NCBI GenBank assembly: GCA_002297005.1
Contig: DBIX01000083.1
Coordinates: forward strand, 1 to 14,767
Origin: Cyanobacteria bacterium UBA791
GTDB taxonomy: Bacteria; Cyanobacteriota; Vampirovibrionia; Gastranaerophilales; Gastranaerophilaceae
Length of the DNA: 14,767 nt
Direction: 5' to 3'
Shown here in pieces: positions 7,497 through 12,715 of this stretch (its first letter is position 1; every line of letters starts with the position of its first letter). A model generated the notes under the pieces. It was not told the DNA's origin. It saw only the letters and a program-made list of their open reading frames with translations, and searched no databases. The position numbers and the translations under genes were made by a program.

Positions 7497-8183
7497 CTAA
7501 TCTTGTTTTCTATTAAGAATGCCCTCTATTTTAAAACAAATTTTAATAATTTTGTCTTTATCTTCATCCCTAATTTTAGTAAACTTAACACCATATTGAA
7601 GAGGTGGAAGATTTGTTTTAGGAACAAGAACACCTTGTGCAATTATTATATCATCAAACAAGTTAATTTTAAAGGTAATTGTTTTATCATAAGGTAATTC
7701 TTCTTTTGACTCAATTTTAAGTCCGCCACCACCAATATCAATAGTTTCAGCCTCAACTGTAAATCTTTCAAATTCACATTGTAACTGAGTTGCGAATTCA
7801 ACCATTTTTTCACGAGAGGCATTACTGTCTTCTTTTACAAGCTCGTCATACTCACAGTCAACAATTGTTTCCATCGGAACACGAGTGTATACACGACGTT
7901 GCATAATTTGTGCAGAATCTTCGTTATATTCTAATGTAAACTCATCATTTTCTGGAGAAGTTAAAACTAAAGCAGTATAAAGCAGTACTCCAGCTCTTGT
8001 AAACACTTTTGTTTTTACCTCTTCACCCTCTTGTAAAATATCAAGATGTTTATCCCAGTCTTGAGGTTGAGTTAACAAAATTCTATCAGGATAAACCACC
8101 CTTATATAACAAGAAATAGCTTTTTCTCCATAAGGAGTATCAAACAAAATATTCAACTGTTGATTTGGTTGTAAATTCGTCAT
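7497..8183 (-). CDS. PilZ-domain c-di-GMP-binding protein
   Basis: A 228-aa two-domain protein of YcgR-like layout. The N-terminal β-rich module (about 1-92) resembles the YcgR-N domain, and a C-terminal PilZ domain spans about 93-225. The c-di-GMP signature is clear: RRVYTR (96-101) supplies the RxxxR motif, and DIGGGG (149-154) matches the (D/N)xSxxG loop with Ser replaced by Gly. The two motifs are about 48 residues apart because of a charged insertion (about 114-145), longer than in minimal PilZ domains. Ligand binding is probable but the Ser-to-Gly change may alter affinity. In characterised relatives such proteins act as flagellar brakes or regulate surface polysaccharide; no flagellar or cellulose gene is in view. 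It heads an operon with the TPR gene and is divergent from prfB. It lacks a Shine-Dalgarno sequence and may be leaderless (see 8190-8195). Confidence 0.9.
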   Translation of the reverse strand: MTNLQPNQQLNILFDTPYGEKAISCYIRVVYPDRILLTQPQDWDKHLDILQEGEEVKTKVFTRAGVLLYTALVLTSPENDEFTLEYNEDSAQIMQRRVYTRVPMETIVDCEYDELVKEDSNASREKMVEFATQLQCEFERFTVEAETIDIGGGGLKIESKEELPYDKTITFKINLFDDIIIAQGVLVPKTNLPPLQYGVKFTKIRDEDKDKIIKICFKIEGILNRKQD

Positions 8184-8189
8184 GAGTTT

Positions 8190-8195
8190 ATTCTA
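8190..8195 (-). promoter_or_regulatory. Possible -10 box of a leaderless pilZ-TPR mRNA
   Basis: TAGAAT on the minus strand ends exactly 6 nt before the PilZ ATG, and no Shine-Dalgarno sequence is present. This would place transcription start at or next to the AUG. No good -35 is evident. The mirror-image arrangement for prfB on the other strand makes it more than a stray match. Confidence 0.4.
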
Positions 8196-8201
8196 ATTAA
8201 T

Positions 8202-8242
8202 ATACGTAAAAAAAGCAACTTTTTATAGTATAATTTACGTAT
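8202..8242. promoter_or_regulatory. Perfect 9-bp inverted repeat in the divergent pilZ/prfB promoter
   Basis: ATACGTAAA (8202-8210) and its exact reverse complement TTTACGTAT (8234-8242) are separated by 23 nt. Their centres are about 32 bp apart, close to three helical turns. The right arm overlaps the prfB start codon and abuts the TATAAT box; the left arm lies just upstream of the pilZ -10. The geometry suits a dimeric or cooperative DNA-binding regulator acting on both genes, but no cognate protein is known. Confidence 0.4.
8229..8234 (+). promoter_or_regulatory. -10 box of prfB, likely leaderless transcript
   Basis: A perfect TATAAT ends 6 nt before the prfB ATG at 8241. Transcription would begin at about the A of AUG, consistent with the absence of any ribosome-binding site before the start. 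The -35 region (8206-8211, GTAAAA) is not consensus. Confidence 0.5.
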
Positions 8243-9303
8243 GGAAATAAACAATCTTAAAAATAGAATAAATAAAAATAAGGAGTGCCTTTGACATAGC
8301 AAAGCTTTCAAAGGATTTACAAGAAATTGAAGAAAAACTTCAAAGCCCAGAATGTTGGTCAAATCAAACATTAGCAAATGAACTAGGACAAAACTCAAGA
8401 GAAATAAAAGATACATTAGAAAAATTTTCAAACTGGGAAACAATAATTTCTGACGCAGAAATTGCAGAAGAATTAAAAGACGAAGATTTAATAAAAGAAT
8501 CAGAAGAGAAAATTGAACAACTTGAAAAAGAGTTAGATAGCTTTGAAATAAAAATGATGCTAAGTGGCGAATACGATACCGCAAACGCCATTTTAACAGT
8601 AAATGCAGGTGCTGGCGGTACTGATGCTCAAGACTGGGCAAGCATGTTGCTTAGAATGTATACTCGCTGGGGCGAATCAAAAGGCTATAAAGTTGATTTA
8701 ATGGAGAAATCTGACGGCGAAGAAGCCGGCATAAAGTCTGCAACAATAAAATTAACAGGTAAATATGCTTATGGCTACGCAAAAGCTGAAAAAGGTGTTC
8801 ATAGACTTGTTAGACTTTCACCTTTCAACTCAAGTAATAAAAGACAAACAAGCTTTGCCTCAGTAGAAGTCAGCCCAATTATTCCTGATTTTGAAAAGAA
8901 AATTGTTATTCCGCCAGAAGATATTGAAGTTGATACAATGCGTTCCGGTGGTGCTGGCGGACAAAATGTTAATAAGGTTGAAACAGCTGTAAGAATTGTA
9001 CACAAACCAACCGGTATAGTTGTAAGATGTCAACAAGAACGTTCACAACTCCAAAACAAAGAAAATGCTATGCAAATTCTTGCATCAAAGCTTTTGGAAA
9101 TAAAACAACAAGAACATGAAAAGAAACTTGCCGAACTAAAAGGCGAAAATTTTGACATCAACTTTGGTTCTCAAATCCGCTCATACGTGTTCCATCCATA
9201 CAAAATGGTAAAAGACCATAGAACAGGCTACGAAACAAGTGATGTTGACGGCACAATGAATGGCAACCTTGACGGATTTATTGAAGCGTTTTTAAAACAG
9301 TAA
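8241..9303 (+). CDS. prfB: Peptide chain release factor 2, with programmed +1 frameshift
   Basis: RF2 recognises UGA and UAA stop codons and triggers peptide release on the ribosome. The protein is encoded in two frames, 8241-8291 (17 codons ending at Leu CTT) joined to 8293-9303, skipping one base at the in-frame TGA (8292-8294). The product is 353 aa, close to the usual 350-370. Visible motifs are SPF (residues 193-195), the RF2 anticodon-mimic tripeptide, and the catalytic GGQ (239-241) in RSGGAGGQNVNKVE. A conserved N-terminal segment before this includes CWSNQ near residues 38-42 of the joined product. The frame-0 leader is shorter than the 25 codons of E. coli. The gene appears monocistronic. 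The hairpin after it (9307-9327) is AT-only and weak, so its terminator is unclear. Annotation from the first in-frame ATG after the shift (8554) would lose 104 residues. Confidence 0.96.
8281..8295 (+). promoter_or_regulatory. RF2 autoregulatory +1 frameshift signal
   Basis: The layout is the canonical one. A Shine-Dalgarno-like AGGAG (8281-8285) stands 3 nt (TGC) before the slippery CTT (8289-8291), followed by TGA and C (8292-8295). When RF2 is scarce the ribosome pauses at UGA and slips +1 to GAC; when it is plentiful, termination yields a 17-residue peptide. The spacing matches the well-studied E. coli site exactly. Confidence 0.95.
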
Positions 9304-9386
9304 AAAAAAATATTGCGACCATATTTTATTGAATAATTTTCACTTAATGAAACATCGTCAAAGACAAATTCTGTTTGAACGTAGAC

Positions 9387-9412
9387 TGTAGGTCGGCTTT
9401 ACAAAGCCGACA
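9387..9412 (+). repeat. Dispersed 26-nt palindrome, copy 1
   Basis: The element begins TGTAGGTCGGC and ends GCCGACA, forming a stem of about 8 bp (9392-9399 with 9404-9411). Twenty bases (9390-9409) recur exactly in reverse complement at 11227-11246, and a variant with covarying stem bases lies at 11262-11287. It has no U-tract, so it is not a terminator in the plus direction. It looks like a REP-type or MITE-derived repeat. Confidence 0.75.
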
Positions 9413-9416
9413 TTTA

Positions 9417-9431
9417 GCCTGCAAAGCAGGC
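9417..9431. repeat. GC-rich hairpin GCCTGC-AAA-GCAGGC
   Basis: A perfect 6-bp stem with a 3-nt loop, followed on the plus strand by nine A residues. It lies 5 nt after the dispersed palindrome and directly abuts the U-tract of the minus-strand terminator. It could stabilise the 3' end of either transcript or be part of the dispersed repeat. Confidence 0.55.
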
Positions 9432-9455
9432 AAAAAAAAACTCTCTTTCGAGAGG
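9432..9455 (-). terminator. Intrinsic terminator with no annotated minus-strand gene upstream
   Basis: Read on the minus strand, CTCTC and GAGAG (9454-9441) form a 5-bp stem around a GAAA tetraloop, followed by nine uninterrupted T residues (9440-9432) after the stem. This is a convincing terminator. The only candidate it serves is the small RNA starting near 9565. Confidence 0.75.
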
Positions 9456-9518
9456 CTACTTCTTTCTATATGTCCTAATCTTTATTTAGTGTTATGTGTT
9501 ATATATTTAGGAGTTTAT

Positions 9519-9548
9519 ATGAGAGTAAATGTATTAGTGTTTAAATAA
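9519..9548 (+). CDS. Possible 9-codon micro-ORF with good RBS (MRVNVLVFK)
   Basis: An AGGAG ribosome site (9509-9513) is 5 nt before ATG AGA GTA and the frame closes with TAA. The site could be masked by pairing of TTAGGA (9507-9512) with TCCTAA (9473-9478). The stop codon lies in the loop and 3' arm of an AGTGTT/AACACT hairpin trailed by TTTT. This could be a leader peptide or the remnant of a lost gene. With no supported plus-strand promoter and a small-RNA candidate on the other strand, translation is doubtful. Confidence 0.2.
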   Translation: MRVNVLVFK

Positions 9549-9570
9549 CACTTTTAAAATCCACATCTAT

Positions 9571-9599
9571 ATATTACAAATAAAAAAGTTTTAAGTCAA
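9571..9599 (-). promoter_or_regulatory. Near-consensus σ70 promoter of the small-RNA candidate
   Basis: On the minus strand TTGACT (9599-9594) and TAATAT (9576-9571) are separated by exactly 17 nt. Each hexamer differs from consensus at one or two positions. This is the best -35/-10 pair in the window. The predicted start is near 9563-9566. Confidence 0.65.
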
Positions 9600-9750
9600 T
9601 CTTTTTGTTTGTTAAAAATTAAGGGTTTCCGAGAAAATGGCTAATAGTGTCAAAAACACACTTTACAAAAATTCATAAACAACCTTTTTATAAAAAATTT
9701 GATTATTTTAGTAAACTTTTTATTAAAATTTTTCCTATTTTTTGAAATTG

Positions 9751-9759
9751 TGATATAAC
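9751..9759 (+). promoter_or_regulatory. Extended -10 promoter of gdhA
   Basis: TGATATAAC combines a TG dinucleotide one base before a TATAAC hexamer, the extended -10 form that needs little -35 contact. The expected start near 9766 leaves a leader of about 35 nt carrying the AAGGGGA ribosome site (9789-9795). Confidence 0.5.
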
Positions 9760-9800
9760 CATAGTAACGATTTACTTATTATTTTATAAAGGGGAATTTT

Positions 9801-11153
9801 ATGAACAAATACGTTGAAAGAGTTTTAGAACAAACTAAAAAGAAAAATCCTAATGAACCAGAATACCTTCAAGCTGTTGAAGAAGTTCTTATGTCAATTG
9901 AACCAGTTGTTGAAAAACATCCTGAATTTGAACAACTAGGGATTTTAGAAAGAATGGTTGAACCTGAAAGAATTATTACCTTCCGTGTTTCTTGGGTTGA
10001 CGACAAAGGTCAAGTACAAGTTAACAGAGCCTTCCGTGTTCAATACAGTTCTTTAATTGGTCCTTACAAAGGTGGCTTAAGACTTCACCCTACAGTTAAC
10101 CAAAGTATTATGAAATTTTTAGGTTTTGAACAAATTTTCAAAAACGCTTTAACAGGTCTACCAATCGGTGGTGGCAAAGGTGGTTCTGATTTTGACCCTA
10201 AAGGCAAATCAGATAGAGAAATTATGGCATTCTGCCAAGCCTTTATGACAGAATTACAAAGACATATCGGTCAAGATGTTGACGTTCCAGCAGGTGACAT
10301 CGGAACAGGTGCAAGAGAAATCGGTTATATGTTCGGTCAATTCAAACGCATTAGAAATGCTTACGAGGGCGGAGTTCTAACAGGTAAAGGGCTTTCTTAC
10401 GGTGGTTCTTTAGCAAGAACAGAGGCTACTGGTTTTGGTCTTTCATACTTTATGCGTGAAATGTTAAAAGCTAATAATAACCAATCATTTAACGGTAAAA
10501 CTGTTACTATTTCAGGTTCAGGTAATGTTGCAATTTATGCTTGCCAAAAAGTTACTGAGCTTGGCGGTAAAGTTGTTGCGATGAGTGATTCAAACGGTTG
10601 TATCTATGATGAAAACGGTATCGATTTAGATTTAGTAAAAGAAATCAAAGAAGTTAAACGTGGAAGAATCAAAGATTATTTAGAAAAACACTCAAACGCA
10701 AAATACATGGAAAGAACAAGCGAAGATTCACCAATTTGGACAATCAAAACAGACATCGCTCTACCATGTGCTACACAAAACGAAGTTACACTAAATTCTG
10801 CTAAAAAGCTTGTAGAAAACGGCGTTATCGCAGTAGGTGAGGGTGCTAATATGCCTTGTACAAAAGAAGCAACTGAATATTTCTTAGAAAAAGGTGTTCT
10901 TGTTGGACCTGCAAAAGCAGCTAACGCTGGTGGTGTTGCAACTTCAGCTATCGAAATGAGCCAAAACTCAATGAGATACTACTACACATTTGAAGAAGTT
11001 GATAAAAAATTAGACGGTATTATGACAAATATCTTCAAATCATGTAAAGACGCAGCTGAAGAATACGGCTTTGGCAACAACTACGTTGCGGGTGCAAATA
11101 TTGCAGCATTCGCTAAACTTTCAGAAGCAATGAAAGCTCAAGGCGTTGTGTAG
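9801..11153 (+). CDS. gdhA: NADP-type glutamate dehydrogenase
   Basis: Catalyses reversible reductive amination of 2-oxoglutarate with ammonia to L-glutamate, a cytoplasmic nitrogen-assimilation step. At 450 aa it matches the hexameric small-subunit GDH family. Substrate-domain motifs are GPYKGGLRLHP (87-97, Lys90), Lys114 in FEQIFKNALTG, the catalytic lysine Lys126 in PIGGGKGGSDFDPKG (121-135), and the catalytic aspartate Asp166 in DVPAGDIG (161-168). The Rossmann nucleotide-binding motif is GSGNVA (239-244). The C-terminal half carries the GEGANMPCTKEA and GPAKAANAGGVATSAIEMSQN blocks typical of the NADP-dependent anabolic type; coenzyme preference is inferred from overall similarity. An AAGGGGA ribosome site 5-6 nt before ATG fixes the start. 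It is monocistronic, with its own extended -10 promoter and a very strong terminator. No GlnR or NtcA-like operator was identified. Confidence 0.97.
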   Translation: MNKYVERVLEQTKKKNPNEPEYLQAVEEVLMSIEPVVEKHPEFEQLGILERMVEPERIITFRVSWVDDKGQVQVNRAFRVQYSSLIGPYKGGLRLHPTVNQSIMKFLGFEQIFKNALTGLPIGGGKGGSDFDPKGKSDREIMAFCQAFMTELQRHIGQDVDVPAGDIGTGAREIGYMFGQFKRIRNAYEGGVLTGKGLSYGGSLARTEATGFGLSYFMREMLKANNNQSFNGKTVTISGSGNVAIYACQKVTELGGKVVAMSDSNGCIYDENGIDLDLVKEIKEVKRGRIKDYLEKHSNAKYMERTSEDSPIWTIKTDIALPCATQNEVTLNSAKKLVENGVIAVGEGANMPCTKEATEYFLEKGVLVGPAKAANAGGVATSAIEMSQNSMRYYYTFEEVDKKLDGIMTNIFKSCKDAAEEYGFGNNYVAGANIAAFAKLSEAMKAQGVV

Positions 11154-11175
11154 AATTTGAAAAACAAAAAACAAC

Positions 11176-11214
11176 AGAGAGGCGAAGCCGTAGGCTTCGC
11201 CTCTCTATTTTTTT
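11176..11214 (+). terminator. Strong gdhA terminator, probably bidirectional
   Basis: A perfect 14-bp stem, AGAGAGGCGAAGCC (11176-11189) with GGCTTCGCCTCTCT (11193-11206), closes a 3-nt loop and is followed by ATTTTTTT. On the minus strand the hairpin is followed by GTTGTTTTTTGTTTTT, so it may also stop readthrough from the 399-aa gene. Confidence 0.93.
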
Positions 11215-11223
11215 AAACTATTT

Positions 11224-11249
11224 TGACGGCTTTGTAAAGCCGACCTGCA
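11224..11249 (-). repeat. Dispersed 26-nt palindrome, copy 2
   Basis: On the minus strand it begins TGCAGGTCGGC and ends GCCGTCA. It shares 20 exact bases with copy 1 in inverted orientation, 1.8 kb away across gdhA. It lies 10 nt beyond the gdhA terminator. Confidence 0.75.
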
Positions 11250-11261
11250 AACGGTCTGTTT

Positions 11262-11287
11262 TGTTGGGGTAGAAACCCCAACCTACA
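11262..11287 (-). repeat. Dispersed 26-nt palindrome, copy 3 (variant)
   Basis: On the minus strand it begins TGTAGGTTGGGG and ends CCCCAACA, with an 8-bp stem (11263-11270 with 11275-11282). Length, the TGTAGGT start and the ACA end match copy 1, while the stem bases differ and stay complementary on both arms. That covariation argues the hairpin itself is maintained. Confidence 0.65.
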
Positions 11288-11302
11288 AAATTTAAAAATT
11301 CA

Positions 11303-11379
11303 TGTCATTGCGAACGAAGTGAAGCAATCCAAGAAAAATTTATTTTAGATTGCTTCGTCGTAAACTCCTCGCAATGACA
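11303..11379. repeat. 77-bp dispersed inverted-repeat element (MITE-like)
   Basis: The outer arms are TGTCATTGCG (11303-11312) and CGCAATGACA (11370-11379). The inner arms are GAAGCAATC (11321-11329) and GATTGCTTC (11348-11356), with an AT-rich centre. The left arm carries CGAACGAAGTGAAG where the right carries a longer variant, GAGGAGTTTACGACGAAG in reverse complement. Repeats with ATTGCGA and GAAGCAATC cores are scattered through many bacterial genomes. A second copy begins at 14742. It contains no coding sequence. Confidence 0.75.
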
Positions 11380-11441
11380 ACATCTTGTTAAACTGTTTAG
11401 AATTCAGAACAACAAATAATAATTAATTACTCACAAATAAA

Positions 11442-12641
11442 TTACGCAACAAGAGATAAATGTTTACGACCAGCCTCGTGTTCTTTTTGAGCATCAGCTT
11501 TTACTTGTTTTCTTGTTTTTAAACCATATTTAATCAAAGCTTCATTAGCCTCTTTTTTAGAAATTTTCAATTTTGAAGTATCAAGCTTAATTTCGCCATT
11601 TGATTCATTTTCAATAGTTTTTGCAATTACAACCGGATAAGCTTTAAAGTTTTTCATTGCTTTTTTATTATTAATTTTATCAATAACACCATCCATGTAT
11701 TTTTGCATGTTTTCTTTAACTTCAGGATGTGCTTTTATCCATTCAGGGAATGGAGTATTCCTACGTAAAGAATTTGCACCACGAGATGCATAGATATAAT
11801 TTGAAATATCATTTGCCCCAGCTTTAGAACCATCTTTAGGGTGTCTACATTTTACATGCTCAATCGAACCAACTGATGATTCTACTAATGCCAATCCTAA
11901 TTGCCAAGAATTCTTTTCAACTCTTGTTCTCGGATCTTTCTGAGTAAATTTAACAATAAAAGAACTTACTGTATCGTGTGCTCTTGGTAAACCCTCAGCA
12001 ATATTTTTCAACTCCTCAGCTTTATCTTGCTCTTTCATATCCTTCGTAACATTGCCCAATTTTTCCATAAATCTTCTTCTACGGAAGATGTAGTTTTCGT
12101 TTTGTTTATCAATAATGTCTTTTGATTCAAATAAAAGATTTAAAACTTTTTCAGAATCTTTTTCATCTTTAATTTTGACGTCAGTCATTTTATTAAGAAC
12201 ATCAAATTCGATATTCTTAATTTTTTCTAAATGCTCACCTCTAACTAAGTTTAAATTTTGTCTAAGAGTTTTGTCAGGATATTTTTTGCTCAATTTTTCT
12301 AATATACCAAAAACCTCTTTATTAACTGGTTGCATTCTGTTTTCAAATGGTTTTAACAATGCGATAGCATCAGAACTTTTACCAGATAAATTTTCTTTAT
12401 TTAGGTGAGAAATTTCCTTACCATTAATCATAGGGACACCAGTATAAGGACAAGGAACGCCACCTAACTCTCTAATTGCTCTACCATCTTTTGTATCATC
12501 AACCGAAGTAAAAGAAATATTTGATGCAGAACGAACGAAAGTATCTGATTGCAAACCATTCATCCTAATAGGATTTGATTGGTATGCAACAGCCTTTGTT
12601 TGAACCAAATTCGGCATGTACATATTTATAGGATTGAGCAT
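11442..12641 (-). CDS. Orphan 399-aa protein with HNH-nuclease-like motif
   Basis: I do not recognise the family as a whole. The N-terminal ~46 residues are polar and Asn/Ser/Met-rich, ending in NISFTS, with no hydrophobic signal peptide. Next comes a short CPYTGVPMI segment (64-72), reminiscent of the CPYCG knuckle that precedes HNH domains but with only one Cys. A Lys/Glu-rich helical region spans about 100-250. Residues 258-300 read GSIEHVKCRHPKDGSKAG then NDISNYIYASRGANSLRRN; the order Glu-His (261-262), Asn277/Asn281, Asn290 and Arg293 resembles an HNH/ββα-metal nuclease. The tail is basic. The ATG sits inside a 38-nt palindrome with no usable ribosome site close by, so the true start could be Met7 or Met9. 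It follows the 603-aa gene on the same strand by 74 nt with no good terminator, so they may be co-transcribed. Coding is secure; nuclease activity is a hypothesis. Confidence 0.85.
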   Translation of the reverse strand: MLNPINMYMPNLVQTKAVAYQSNPIRMNGLQSDTFVRSASNISFTSVDDTKDGRAIRELGGVPCPYTGVPMINGKEISHLNKENLSGKSSDAIALLKPFENRMQPVNKEVFGILEKLSKKYPDKTLRQNLNLVRGEHLEKIKNIEFDVLNKMTDVKIKDEKDSEKVLNLLFESKDIIDKQNENYIFRRRRFMEKLGNVTKDMKEQDKAEELKNIAEGLPRAHDTVSSFIVKFTQKDPRTRVEKNSWQLGLALVESSVGSIEHVKCRHPKDGSKAGANDISNYIYASRGANSLRRNTPFPEWIKAHPEVKENMQKYMDGVIDKINNKKAMKNFKAYPVVIAKTIENESNGEIKLDTSKLKISKKEANEALIKYGLKTRKQVKADAQKEHEAGRKHLSLVA

Positions 12642-12666
12642 ACTATTTATAGTATCCTCAATCCTA
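12629..12666 (-). promoter_or_regulatory. 38-nt near-perfect palindrome covering the start codon
   Basis: Eighteen-base arms (12629-12646 and 12649-12666) match at all but one position (12639 versus 12656) around a two-base centre. The annotated ATG of the 399-aa gene (12641-12639) lies within one arm. In mRNA it would form a very stable stem hiding the AUG. It has no U-tract on either side, so it is not an ordinary terminator. It could be a translational switch, an operator bound as DNA, or a small repeat insertion. Confidence 0.7.
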
Positions 12667-12715
12667 ATTATTGCTAAAATATCATAAATTATTTACATTA
12701 ATTTACAAGTAAATA

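Larger units (their letters stand above)
9432..9565 (-). ncRNA. Putative ~134-nt small RNA, antisense orientation to prfB/gdhA
   Basis: The unit is defined by a near-consensus σ70 promoter (9571-9599) and a strong terminator (9455-9432) on the same strand with nothing coding between. The predicted RNA can form AGUGUU/AACACU (9552-9536) and UCCUAA/UUAGGA (9512-9473) stems. An upstream ACUCUC (9526-9521) could pair with the terminator's GAGAGU arm as an anti-terminator. I do not recognise it as 6S, SRP, RNase P or tmRNA. A 10-codon frame begins at about the predicted start of the RNA (ATG at 9566, peptide MWILKVLFKH), so a leaderless micropeptide message is an alternative. Target or role is unknown. 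Confidence 0.5.
9304..9800. other. 497-bp prfB-gdhA gap: palindromes, sRNA candidate, gdhA promoter
   Basis: No gene of normal size fits on either strand. From left to right it holds a weak AT-only hairpin after prfB (9307-9327), a 26-nt dispersed palindrome (9387-9412), a GC-rich hairpin (9417-9431), a minus-strand small-RNA candidate with promoter (9432-9599), a 9-codon plus-strand open frame (9519-9548), and the gdhA promoter (9751-9759). Two similar short hairpins built on AGTGT and ACACT occur at 9536-9552 and around 9645-9662. The rest is featureless AT-rich DNA. Confidence 0.7.

Noticed and set aside
8180..8641. Leu-rich minus-strand open frame opposite the prfB N-terminal region
   Set aside because: It is the complement of a frame that encodes the conserved N-terminal half of RF2, has biased Leu/Phe content typical of antisense AT-rich DNA, and lacks a ribosome site.
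9432..9565. Small-RNA candidate as 6S RNA, SRP RNA or tmRNA
   Set aside because: It is too short and AT-rich for 6S or tmRNA, lacks the SRP GGAA-loop core, and has no tRNA-like ends.
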